Part shown: positions 26,590 to 35,383 of the stretch, one piece after another
Layout of the letters: each line of letters begins with the position of its first letter
Position numbering within the stretch: the stretch's first letter is position 1
NCBI GenBank assembly: GCA_021738385.1
Contig: JAIPCF010000010.1
Location: 1 to 54,867 of the forward strand
Length of the DNA: 54,867 nucleotides
DNA from: Sulfuritalea sp.
GTDB lineage: Bacteria; Pseudomonadota; Gammaproteobacteria; Burkholderiales; Rhodocyclaceae
Direction of reading: 5' to 3'
Made by a program: the position numbers and the translations under genes
The notes under the pieces: model-generated
Seen by the model: the letters and a program-made list of their open reading frames with translations, nothing else
Told to the model about the DNA's origin: nothing
The model's database searches: none

Positions 26590-29500
26590 TCAATCCTGCT
26601 CAAGTTGGCGAGCGGAGAGGTGGTAATACACCCCGCGCTTGGCCATCAGATCATCGTGGGTGCCGCTTTCAACGATGATCCCACGCTCAAGCACCACGAT
26701 CAGATCCACATTTCGCACGGTCGAAAGTCGGTGAGCAATCATGATCACCGAGCGGTCTCCGTAGTGGGCAGAGATGTTTTCCATGACGTTTCGCTCGGTT
26801 TCATTGTCCAGAGCCGATGTCGCCTCGTCCAGTACCAGGATCGCCGCAGGCTGCAGGAAAGCGCGCGCGATGGCAATTCTCTGGCGCTGTCCGCCGGAAA
26901 GATTTGCGCCGCTTTCCTCCAGTTGCGCCGTATAACCCCCCGGCATTTGCACGATGAAATCGTGGGCGTTGGCGGCGATTGCCGCCTCCTGTACTTGCTC
27001 CAGCGTGGCCCCGGGATTGGCGAGGGCGATGTTGTCGCGTACGGTACCCTGATATATGGTGCTCTTTTGCGGCACCATCGCAATCTGGTGGCGTAGTGTT
27101 TCTAGCGAAGCCTCGGCGAGATCGAAACCGTCGATCAAAATTTTGCCGCTGGACGCCGGATAAAACCCGTAGAGCAGCTTTATGAGTGTTGATTTGCCAG
27201 AACCGCTGGCACCGACAAACGCCACTTTCTTGCCAGGCGGTAGTACCAGATTGACGTTTTGCACGACATTGTTCGGGTCGTCGGGGTTGTAACGGAAGGC
27301 AACATTGCGGAACTCTACGTGGCCGCGCAGCTTTGGCAGATTCAGGCGCGGCGCCTCCTTCCCCTCGGTGCCGAACTCCGATTTCTTCTCCATGATATCG
27401 TTCAACCGTTCGACAGCGACGACCACTTCCTGCAGCTCGTCCCACTTGCCCACCACTTTGTTGATTGGCTCTTGCAGACTGTTGGCAAATGCGGTGAAGG
27501 CGACCAGTTCGCCGAGGGAAATCTTGCCCATGATGACGAACGCGCCACCGAGCAAGAGCACCGCCACGTCGGATAGCGCATCGAGTGTCCCGGAGAGCAA
27601 GCCGGCAAGCTGGGCGAACTTTGCCTCTCGGAACTTCATGTTCGCCACGGCGGCAAAATTGTTCTCATATTGCCAGCGTGCGAGATGGTCGGCACCGATG
27701 GTCTTCAGTGTGCGCGCGCCCCGCAGTGATTCGATCAAGTGGCTTTCCAGGTCGGCTTCCTTGACGAAAGTCTCTCGATTGATCTGCCGGATCCTCGGCG
27801 AAATCTTGGCGATGAGCACGATGTTTAGGAGCAGGAACGACACCGCGGCGAGCGTCAGCAGCACGTTGAAGTAAAGCATCACGCTAAGGTAAACCACCAC
27901 TGAAAACAGGCTGAGAAAGGTCTCCAGTCCGTCCTCGGTGACGAAATTTGTGATTTCTTCGTTTTGTTCGAGGCGGCTGGTTATGTCGCCGGTCTTGCGT
28001 GCCTCGAAGTAGCCTATTGGCAGCGACAACAGCCGCTGATAAACAGCGCCTATGATCGCGGCATTGCACTTCATTGAAACTCGCAACACCATCTCGTTGC
28101 GCAGGAAGGTGAGAATCTGCTTCAGGACGAGAACGCTTACCATGACGACCAGCGCAGCAGTGAGCCACTGGGTGCTCGCCGGCAGGATGATGTCGTCGAT
28201 AACGAACTTCGAGAACAGTGGGGTTAGCACGGACAGCAGTTGAAGCAGGAAAGACGCGACAAATATATCGATGATCGTCTTTTTGAACGGGGTGAAGATC
28301 GGCAGGAAAGTGAGCAGCGAGGTGCGCGACTCGGGAAAGGCGTCGAACGCCGGCGTTGGCTCGAGGAAGATGGTGTACTTGGCCCAATTTTCGAGAAACT
28401 CGGCTATCGAGTAAGTGACCAGACCTTCTGCCGGATCGGCGATCAGAACCTGGTCGGCAGTCACCTGGTGAATTACTATCCAGTGATATCCCCGCCAGTT
28501 GGCGATTGCCGGCAGGCGTTTCTCTCTCAATTGTTCAATCGTACTTTCGTAGGCCGCGGCCTGAAAACCCATTTCCCTGGCGGCGCGGATTATGCTGGCC
28601 ATTGATGCGCCTTCCTGGCGCACTCTTGCGATCTCGCGGGTCGTGTTGATCGAAACTTCCTTGCCATAGAAGCGGCAAACGGTCGACAGGCAGGCCGCGC
28701 TGCAGTCCATTTCGCTGTGTTGGCGGATGGCGGGCGGTTTGGCGCTGCGTGGCCACAAACGCTTCAGCAGTTTGATGAAACCCGAGCCCTGTGCAGTGTC
28801 GGAGGATGAAGCCGGCGAATGTGGTGCAGTCAGTTCATGCGAAGATGCGCCATCCTGATCGGCAGGCGCGACGACAACTGAGTCAGGATCGGTTAGCACT
28901 GCGCTACGGCGCTCCTCAATCAGCGTGCCCAGTCGCTGTGTGAGCGCGGCATGCGCTGCAGCGACACCGCGAAAGTCCTCGCCGGGCAGTGCATAGACAG
29001 TTACTGCGGTATCGGCAGTTACGTCGGCTATTCGCTGTTCGCCGGAAAGGACTGCCATTTCGCCAACGACGTCGCGCTCCCCGAGCAAGGCAATGCGATG
29101 ACTGGGCGCTTCGCGCCGGGTTACGACCAGCTCGCCCTTGCGCACGATATACAACACATCGTCGCGCGCGCCTTGCTCGATGAGCAAATCACCCTGGCGC
29201 AATTCACGCAAGGTCACGCGGTCGGCAAGTTCAATCAACGCCTCGCGCGGCACATCGCGAAAACTCGCACAGCCGGCGAGAAAGCCTGTTACCTCGGCGG
29301 TGCGCCGTGCCTTCCCGATCCTTTCGGCCAGCGCGGTGTTCTCAACAAGCAAGCGTGCGAACGTGTCACGGGAAATGAATTGCAGCAGGGCCGGCTCGCC
29401 ACCGACAACCGCACTCTGGAGCATGGGCTCCGCGTCATCGAGCGCCTGCTGGCAGAAAAAGGCGCCCTCGCGCAAGGTATCGATGATTTGACGGTCGGCA

Positions 29501-29697
29501 CCGGAGTTGACCGTGAGGCGTATTTCTCCTGCGACCACGTGATAAAGGCCCGCAGGACGCTCGCCTTGAGCGACTACTGTCGCCGATCGCGGAAGATGAA
29601 TAGGCTCGGCGAGCTTCGCAATTGTGGCTCGCTCGGCATCAGACAGTGAAGCAAAATCGGGAAGCGCCTTTAGTCGTTCGATCAGAGTGAGTGCCAT
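26590..29697 (-). CDS. C39 peptidase-containing ABC exporter with two cNMP-binding-like domains (active peptidase)
   Basis: A 1035-residue inner-membrane exporter that should cut double-glycine leaders and push the mature peptide through HlyD/TolC. Two cyclic-nucleotide-binding-like domains occupy ~17-130 and ~144-260. The C39 peptidase (~322-445) keeps its oxyanion Gln326, Cys332 (SEMDCSAAC), His405 (GYHWIVIH) and Asp421 (IADPAEG), so it is predicted active. Six membrane helices span ~473-735. The ATPase has Walker A GASGSGKST (829-837), signature LSGGQ (933-937), Walker B ILVLDEA and His989. Ordinary ComA/LagD-type exporters lack the N-terminal cNMP domains; NHLM-type and HetC-like exporters are the closest known layouts. 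It starts 20 bases after the HlyD stop and lies just upstream of the two peptides. Confidence 0.93.
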   Translation of the reverse strand: MALTLIERLKALPDFASLSDAERATIAKLAEPIHLPRSATVVAQGERPAGLYHVVAGEIRLTVNSGADRQIIDTLREGAFFCQQALDDAEPMLQSAVVGGEPALLQFISRDTFARLLVENTALAERIGKARRTAEVTGFLAGCASFRDVPREALIELADRVTLRELRQGDLLIEQGARDDVLYIVRKGELVVTRREAPSHRIALLGERDVVGEMAVLSGEQRIADVTADTAVTVYALPGEDFRGVAAAHAALTQRLGTLIEERRSAVLTDPDSVVVAPADQDGASSHELTAPHSPASSSDTAQGSGFIKLLKRLWPRSAKPPAIRQHSEMDCSAACLSTVCRFYGKEVSINTTREIARVRQEGASMASIIRAAREMGFQAAAYESTIEQLREKRLPAIANWRGYHWIVIHQVTADQVLIADPAEGLVTYSIAEFLENWAKYTIFLEPTPAFDAFPESRTSLLTFLPIFTPFKKTIIDIFVASFLLQLLSVLTPLFSKFVIDDIILPASTQWLTAALVVMVSVLVLKQILTFLRNEMVLRVSMKCNAAIIGAVYQRLLSLPIGYFEARKTGDITSRLEQNEEITNFVTEDGLETFLSLFSVVVYLSVMLYFNVLLTLAAVSFLLLNIVLIAKISPRIRQINRETFVKEADLESHLIESLRGARTLKTIGADHLARWQYENNFAAVANMKFREAKFAQLAGLLSGTLDALSDVAVLLLGGAFVIMGKISLGELVAFTAFANSLQEPINKVVGKWDELQEVVVAVERLNDIMEKKSEFGTEGKEAPRLNLPKLRGHVEFRNVAFRYNPDDPNNVVQNVNLVLPPGKKVAFVGASGSGKSTLIKLLYGFYPASSGKILIDGFDLAEASLETLRHQIAMVPQKSTIYQGTVRDNIALANPGATLEQVQEAAIAANAHDFIVQMPGGYTAQLEESGANLSGGQRQRIAIARAFLQPAAILVLDEATSALDNETERNVMENISAHYGDRSVIMIAHRLSTVRNVDLIVVLERGIIVESGTHDDLMAKRGVYYHLSARQLEQD

Positions 29698-29716
29698 GCC
29701 TAGGTCGTCCGTGCTA

Positions 29717-31219
29717 TCAATCTTCGCCGCTCAGCTTCGCCAGCACCAGTTGCAGGATCCGCTTGCGCGCGGTAAGCAGGTCGGCATTGACCTCAAGTCC
29801 CGGCTTGAGCGCGACTTGCTCGCCACGAACCTTTATTGTCGTCCGTTCCAGCGCGACACGTACCTTGAAATGCGGCCTGTCAGGCATCGGAAATGCGCTC
29901 AGCACTTTGCCAGGGACAGTACCGTACTGCCGGTAGGGATAGGCGTCGACTTTGACGTTTACTCCTATTCCGGCCTTGACTGCCGCGACATCCTTGTTCT
30001 GGATGTACACGATCGCTATCAATCTGCCACCGGATGGGACAAAAGTACCGACGCGGGCACCTCGCTCGACCAGCTGGCCTGGGGTAGTGAACTTTAATTC
30101 GGTAAGCATTCCGTCCTGAGGGCTGCGCACCTGCAGTTCGCCAATGTGTATGCGCTGCATACTGGTCTTGCTCCGAAGCTCGGAGATTTTGGTTCTGCCT
30201 TTGAGAATTTCCTGGTCGAGTTGGGCGATCGCGCCATTCAGATTGACAAGTGCGTGATCGTAGGCGGTAGTTGCCTGCGTCAGGCTGCTCGTGAATTCGG
30301 AACGTCGGCGCGCCAGCTCGCTACGCAACTCGTTCGACTGGTGTTCAAGCCGCGCACGCTCAAGTTCAGACTGGCCAATCCGCTGGCGTTCCGCATACAG
30401 GCTTGCTTCCGACTGAATAACGCTGTCGCGCGCCTGATTTACGGCCGAGCGCGGCACCGCACGACGTTTTATCAATGTCTCCATTTGCTGTAATTCAATA
30501 CGCTTGGAAGCAAGATCCTGCTCGCGACTCTTGAGCGCCTGTTGAGTAATTTGGATAACTTCATCAAGCTTGGTGATCGAGTCTTTGTTGATGGCAATCT
30601 GGGCTTCCGCAATTTTCTTTCGCGTCACATAGTCGGTACGCAGTTCGTCTTTGGCGCGGTCGAGGGCCTGCCGGGTGCGGCGCAGTGTCTGGATCTGCTC
30701 GACGACAGGGCCAGCATCGACGAATTCACTGGCGGCAGTACTCATGATCGATTGTGGATCGGCGGCCAGGCGTTGCGCAATGCTTCTTGCACGAGTGTTT
30801 CTCCGGTCACGGTCCTCCTCGATCTGCAGTTCATTTTGCAGCGTGGATAACTCAACTCCCGACTGCGGTTGTTCCAAAGTAAGGACGACTTGCCCCTTTT
30901 TCATCAGATCACCGGGTCGAGCGTGGACTGTTTTCAAGGAGCCACCCTGATGTGCATCGAGGACGACATCCTCCGCTTCCGGAGCAAGCAACCCCTTGCC
31001 GGGAACGATGACGTGGACCTTGCCGAACCAGCCGATCAGCAGCATCACGAAGGTAACAGCACCCAGTAAATAGAGCCCACCGCGCATATACAGCGGCGGA
31101 ACACCCTCGATCACCTCGGAACGTGAGTCGGCACTTTTCAGGTTCTCCGCATGGCGGTCCAGCGTTTCGTACTGAGCGGCATCGGCTGCGGTTTCAAGCG
31201 GCTTGTTCTCTTCGGCCAT
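29717..31219 (-). CDS. HlyD-family periplasmic adaptor
   Basis: Membrane-fusion protein joining the ABC exporters to the outer-membrane channel. From MAEENKPLETAADAAQ it is 500 residues: cytoplasmic tail, one transmembrane helix (GGLYLLGAVTFVMLLIGWF, ~47-65), half-lipoyl motif (DAHQGGSLKTVHARPGDLMKKGQVVLTLE), a long coiled-coil hairpin (~120-350), second half-lipoyl (VRSPQDGMLTELKFTTPGQLVERGARVG) and beta-barrel. AGAGAACC precedes ATG 31219; an upstream in-frame start at 31234 is less well placed. It lies between the two exporter genes, as in NHLM-type cassettes. Confidence 0.93.
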   Translation of the reverse strand: MAEENKPLETAADAAQYETLDRHAENLKSADSRSEVIEGVPPLYMRGGLYLLGAVTFVMLLIGWFGKVHVIVPGKGLLAPEAEDVVLDAHQGGSLKTVHARPGDLMKKGQVVLTLEQPQSGVELSTLQNELQIEEDRDRRNTRARSIAQRLAADPQSIMSTAASEFVDAGPVVEQIQTLRRTRQALDRAKDELRTDYVTRKKIAEAQIAINKDSITKLDEVIQITQQALKSREQDLASKRIELQQMETLIKRRAVPRSAVNQARDSVIQSEASLYAERQRIGQSELERARLEHQSNELRSELARRRSEFTSSLTQATTAYDHALVNLNGAIAQLDQEILKGRTKISELRSKTSMQRIHIGELQVRSPQDGMLTELKFTTPGQLVERGARVGTFVPSGGRLIAIVYIQNKDVAAVKAGIGVNVKVDAYPYRQYGTVPGKVLSAFPMPDRPHFKVRVALERTTIKVRGEQVALKPGLEVNADLLTARKRILQLVLAKLSGED

Positions 31220-31246
31220 TGTGGTTCTCTCCAATACTGCCCGCGT

Positions 31247-34200
31247 TCAGCGCGTTCGCGTTGCAAGGTAGTAATACAGACCTTTCGCGTCCATCAATTC
31301 GTCGTGCGTGCCCTTTTCGACGATCTTTCCTGCGTCGAGTACAACGATCAAATCCGCGTTGCGCACCGTCGATAAGCGATGGGCAATTACCAGTGTCGTT
31401 CTGTCACGCATGATGCGATCCAAGTTGCGCTGGATCAGTTGCTCGGACTCGGTATCGAGAGCTGACGTCGCTTCGTCAAGGACCAGAATGCGCGGATTTC
31501 CGGCAAGCGCACGGGCGATCACCATGCGTTGCGTTTGACCCCCGCTCAGCGCACGCCCTCCCTCGCCGACCCGAGTGTCATAACGCATCGGAAATCGATC
31601 AACAAACTCATTTACGCCGGCAAGTGTCGCCGCCGAAGCGACCGCTTCAAGGGGCAGGCTCGGATTTGCCTTGGCAATGTTCTCGCGAATGGTTCCGGCG
31701 AACAGCTGTGGCGATTGTTCGACCACACCAATCTGCTGACGGAGCGATACAAGGTCGACCCTGGATATGTCCACACCATCGATGGTGACTGTTCCAGAGC
31801 TGGGCTCCAGCAATCGATTTATCATGCTGACCAGCGTCGTCTTGCCCGAACCGCTGCGGCCCACGAAGGCAACCTTTTGGCCGGGCTCAATGTTCAGGCT
31901 GATGTCTGAAAGGATGGTTCGTCCCTCGGCGCTGTATCGAAAGGAAACCTTCTCGAGATGGATCGCACCTTTGAGTAAAGGGCAAGGCAGATCACTATTG
32001 ACGGGCTCGCGCGGTGATGACAGTACATCGTTCAGGCGATTGAGTGCGACCCCCAGTTCCAAGTATTCGTCGTAGAAATTGGCTAGCGCTTCGGCAGGCT
32101 CCATGACCAACCCGAGGATGCCGGCAAAAGCAATCAGAGCCCCCGGCGTGAGCTCACCCTGCAAAACCATGTTTGCGCCGAGGCCGAGTATTGCTAGATT
32201 GCTGCCCTGCTGCAAAATGTCGGTGAATATCTCAAAATTGTTGTCGAAGCGCTCAGAGCGCATTTTCACGCTGAGCATACGATTGAAGAACCCCTGACCC
32301 TTCTGCGTGAATTCAACTTCCTGTCCGAGGGACTTGATCGTCTCAACACTGGATATCACCTCGATTACGTGCGACTCCTTGTCCGAGCTTGTCTGGAACT
32401 CCATCCGTTCGTAGGCCCGCACCCGCGGGGTCACCGCGACGATGGCAACAACCAGAATGATGAGAAACACCGTCGCCAGTAACGCCAGCTTGACGTTCAT
32501 CATGAACAGTACTGGCAGGTAGATCAAGATCGCCACCGAGTTGGTGAGCACGGAAATCGCGCCATTGGAGGTCGTTTCGAGAAACTTCTCGTTTTCCTCG
32601 AAGCGTGTGAGTAGCGCACCGGTGTCCCATCGGTTGAGCGCGCTTATGGGCAGAGCCAGAATGTGCGCAAAAAAACGCACGAACAGGGTTCCCGACAACC
32701 TGCGGATCAAGTGCAGAGATAGAAATTCCTTTATCGCTCCGCCAACCCCTCCAATCAGCGTTGCTGACAGCAGCCCGACGAGCATCAGGCCAAGCATGTT
32801 CCAGTCCCCGACCACCAATACCTTGTCGATCAGGACCTGGGTGAATAGCGGGGGTAGCAACCCCAAACCCTGCAAAATCAACATCACCACCAGAATGCGG
32901 GCCACCATCCCCCAATAGGGTTGCATCAGGGGCAGAAACTGACGATAAACACCCGCCAGCGATACGCCGGCGGCGCCGAAATCAGGAACGTAGGCTACCG
33001 TAAGTATCGTGCCGTTGAATCGCTGGGCAAACTCCTCTAGCGACACCCGGGTCAGTCCACGCCGTGGGTCGGCGAGTAGCACGCCACGCTTGTCGACGCG
33101 GTAGACAACGAGGAGTTCTCCATCCGCAGTCTGAGTTACGCCAGGCAGAACTATTTCTCGTAGCTTGCCGAATTCGATACGCAGTAATCGACTAAGGAAA
33201 CCGACAGACTCCGCCTTTCGACCGAGAGAGTGCAGATCGTCGGCGCGACCGATCTCCAATTGCCTCTCGACCAAAGAGTGGTATGCAAACGGCCTGCCTA
33301 GACGCTCGGCGATCATTACCAGGCAGGCTATGCCAGAAAGTCGTGGATCCTCGACCATTGCCAGCGGCAGTCGCCTGCTCCACCAGCCGCGCGGTCGAAT
33401 ATGGCCGATGCGGATGAAGGACTCAACGTCGGCGCGAGCCACATCCTCCTCGGTATCGGAGGAGAGGATCGCCTCTTGCTGCAGCAAGTGCCGGCTGGCC
33501 TGCTCGGCGAGCAGGTCACTGATGTTGCTCTTGTCGCCGACAACGCTCAAATAGGCATCTCGCCTCAACTTGAGGGCGACGGTCGGCTCCTGCGCTACCG
33601 CGGCGGCACTGCGCGACTGGTCGTGGAGTAGCGCCATTTCACCAAGCAGATCACCGGCGCGCTTATAGCCGAGCAGCTTGTCTCCGTGGCTTTCCTTTAC
33701 TATTTGCAGCGAGCCGTCGCGAACCAGATACATCGCGTCACCTGGATCGCCTTCGTGAAAAAGGTAAGCGCCAGGCTCAAGTGAAACGGTTTCTATGGCG
33801 TCGATTAGCTTCGCCGTCTCAGCGGTTGTCAGCCCTGCGAGCAGATTCTGGGTCTTGAGAAAATTGAACTCACGTTGACGCGTGCTTGCGTCGTCGATTC
33901 GGTGGCGCAGCTCCGGACTGGCATCTACCAAAGCGCCGAAGTCGGCGGCCGCAAGGCCGTACAAGACGACATTGCCGGCTGCACGAACCGTGGCGGAGAC
34001 CTCCTTGCCATAAAGCAGTGCCTGTTCCCCGAAGCTGTCACCTCGTTTCAGGACGGCCAGTGTGACGGGGTTTTCGCTACGCTCGTCGACGATCCGGACT
34101 TTGCCCGAGCCGACAATATAGAACGAGTCGCCGGCCTGGCCTTGACGCAGGACCGACTCGCCGAGTTTGAACGTCGCCAATTGCAGCTTGGCGACGACGC

Positions 34201-34276
34201 GATCAAGCAAGTCCTCTGGAAGCGCCCCAAACAGGGCGCTCCCAGCGAGCAGCTCACGCAACTCTGCGGTGGCCAT
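31247..34276 (-). CDS. ABC exporter with two cNMP-binding-like domains and a degenerate C39-like domain
   Basis: A 1009-residue paralogue of the other exporter with the same layout: two cNMP-binding-like domains (~10-125 and ~140-255), a C39-like domain (~303-430), six membrane helices (~455-720) and an intact ATPase (GRSGSGKTT 806-814, LSGGQ 910-914, LVLDEATSALD, His966). The peptidase residues are gone: the positions of Gln, Asp and Cys read Val308, Leu313 and Ser314 (PRLSGIACL), and no His stands at the catalytic position (ADGELLVVYRV); only Asp403 remains. As in HlyB, the domain could still bind substrate without cutting. It may form a heterodimer with the peptidase exporter or move a second substrate. 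Confidence 0.9.
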   Translation of the reverse strand: MATAELRELLAGSALFGALPEDLLDRVVAKLQLATFKLGESVLRQGQAGDSFYIVGSGKVRIVDERSENPVTLAVLKRGDSFGEQALLYGKEVSATVRAAGNVVLYGLAAADFGALVDASPELRHRIDDASTRQREFNFLKTQNLLAGLTTAETAKLIDAIETVSLEPGAYLFHEGDPGDAMYLVRDGSLQIVKESHGDKLLGYKRAGDLLGEMALLHDQSRSAAAVAQEPTVALKLRRDAYLSVVGDKSNISDLLAEQASRHLLQQEAILSSDTEEDVARADVESFIRIGHIRPRGWWSRRLPLAMVEDPRLSGIACLVMIAERLGRPFAYHSLVERQLEIGRADDLHSLGRKAESVGFLSRLLRIEFGKLREIVLPGVTQTADGELLVVYRVDKRGVLLADPRRGLTRVSLEEFAQRFNGTILTVAYVPDFGAAGVSLAGVYRQFLPLMQPYWGMVARILVVMLILQGLGLLPPLFTQVLIDKVLVVGDWNMLGLMLVGLLSATLIGGVGGAIKEFLSLHLIRRLSGTLFVRFFAHILALPISALNRWDTGALLTRFEENEKFLETTSNGAISVLTNSVAILIYLPVLFMMNVKLALLATVFLIILVVAIVAVTPRVRAYERMEFQTSSDKESHVIEVISSVETIKSLGQEVEFTQKGQGFFNRMLSVKMRSERFDNNFEIFTDILQQGSNLAILGLGANMVLQGELTPGALIAFAGILGLVMEPAEALANFYDEYLELGVALNRLNDVLSSPREPVNSDLPCPLLKGAIHLEKVSFRYSAEGRTILSDISLNIEPGQKVAFVGRSGSGKTTLVSMINRLLEPSSGTVTIDGVDISRVDLVSLRQQIGVVEQSPQLFAGTIRENIAKANPSLPLEAVASAATLAGVNEFVDRFPMRYDTRVGEGGRALSGGQTQRMVIARALAGNPRILVLDEATSALDTESEQLIQRNLDRIMRDRTTLVIAHRLSTVRNADLIVVLDAGKIVEKGTHDELMDAKGLYYYLATRTR

Positions 34277-34336
34277 ACGGTAGATCAGTCCACTCAGGCG
34301 CGGGGGAAAAAGGGCCGCGCACCCGAACGGTGAACC

Positions 34337-35125
34337 TTATTCGTCGCCTTCCTTGTCTTCCGCGAATGGATTGACTTTAAGGCCCAGGATCAGCTGCTCT
34401 ACCTCGGCCTTCTCCGCAAGTTCGTGAATTGATTCCTCGAAGAGCGCTTCGCGCAATCCGAATTCCTCGTCCTCGAGTGTCGGCTTGTGGAGCTTGCCTA
34501 TCATGTATATGGCAAAGGCATCATCGGTCTTGAATGGTCCAATGATGTCGCCTTCCTTGCCCGAAAAAGCAGCAGCTTCCACCTCTCCGGCCAGCTCTCC
34601 ACGACTTGTCGCACCGATGAATCCGCCCTGACGCCCGGTTTCCGGATCGATCGAGTTGTCTTTGGCAAGCTGCAAAAAGCTCTCGCCTTCGCTGGCCTGG
34701 GCCTTCAGTTCCTTTGCGGTATCCTCGGAGTCGCAGAAAATTCCATATAGTTCGACCGTCTCGCCCTTGGTCTGGATTTCGGCAAACCGCTCCCGAATCT
34801 GTGCATCGGTAATTCCGGCGCGCATTTTGTTGCGCAGTGCCGTGATTTCGCAAAAGCCCTGCATCGCCGCCAGATCCAGGCCGCGCTCATTCATCCACTG
34901 ATTCATGGCCTCTGTTGACTCGAGGCCCATTGCGTAGCGCATCTCGTCGACTACGACCTGCATATCTTCCTTGCTGGCCTTCATTCCGGCTTTCGCGGCG
35001 CTCTGCAGAACCACCACGTTTTTCAACGTTTCCTGGGCAAAACCCTGATCATCACCGATCAGTTGCCACTGCAGTGCGGTCCGAACGTCTACGGTTTCAC
35101 CATTTACCTTGAGAAATGCAGTCAT
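34337..35125 (-). CDS. Cytoplasmic parvulin-type (PpiC) peptidyl-prolyl isomerase
   Basis: First gene of the peptide-export cluster. The 262-residue protein starts MTAFLKVNGETVDVRTALQWQ after a strong AAAGGAG. A helical SurA-N-like part (~1-120) precedes a parvulin domain (~125-225) with ELYGIFCDSEDTAKEL, GGFIGATSRGELAGEVEAAAF and GDIIGPFKTDDAFAIYMIGKL. There is no signal peptide or membrane helix, so unlike SurA/PrsA it should stay in the cytoplasm. Its place ahead of two exporter genes suggests a chaperone for peptide precursors; precursor 1 is proline-rich. Similar PpiC proteins accompany peptide-maturation clusters elsewhere. Substrate is inferred. Confidence 0.87.
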   Translation of the reverse strand: MTAFLKVNGETVDVRTALQWQLIGDDQGFAQETLKNVVVLQSAAKAGMKASKEDMQVVVDEMRYAMGLESTEAMNQWMNERGLDLAAMQGFCEITALRNKMRAGITDAQIRERFAEIQTKGETVELYGIFCDSEDTAKELKAQASEGESFLQLAKDNSIDPETGRQGGFIGATSRGELAGEVEAAAFSGKEGDIIGPFKTDDAFAIYMIGKLHKPTLEDEEFGLREALFEESIHELAEKAEVEQLILGLKVNPFAEDKEGDE

Positions 35126-35383
35126 GAAGTTCTCCTTTAAAGAAACAAAAAAACGCAAACCATCGCGTAGTCTATGAGTGAAAAAAATCCTGCTGGTTCG
35201 TATGTCACCAAAAGAACGCTTCTCAGTTCAATTATGCAGCAACTATTTCACCCCTGTTCACTCTTGTCGAATTTTGAGTGTTAGATCATGATTGCTGATC
35301 GTCCGCGACCATGGTAGTTTCCCGTGCTGATTTGGTTGTCTTTGTTCACGGCTTCATTGCATGAAAAATAGGTGAGAAAAATT
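35126..35383. promoter_or_regulatory. Divergent control region between ppiC-like gene and tpsB
   Basis: 258 non-coding bases, visibly more AT-rich than the neighbouring genes. It must contain the leftward promoter of the export operon and the rightward promoter of the two-partner secretion genes. A and T runs are prominent near 35145-35200, but no promoter match is clear enough to call. Confidence 0.45.
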
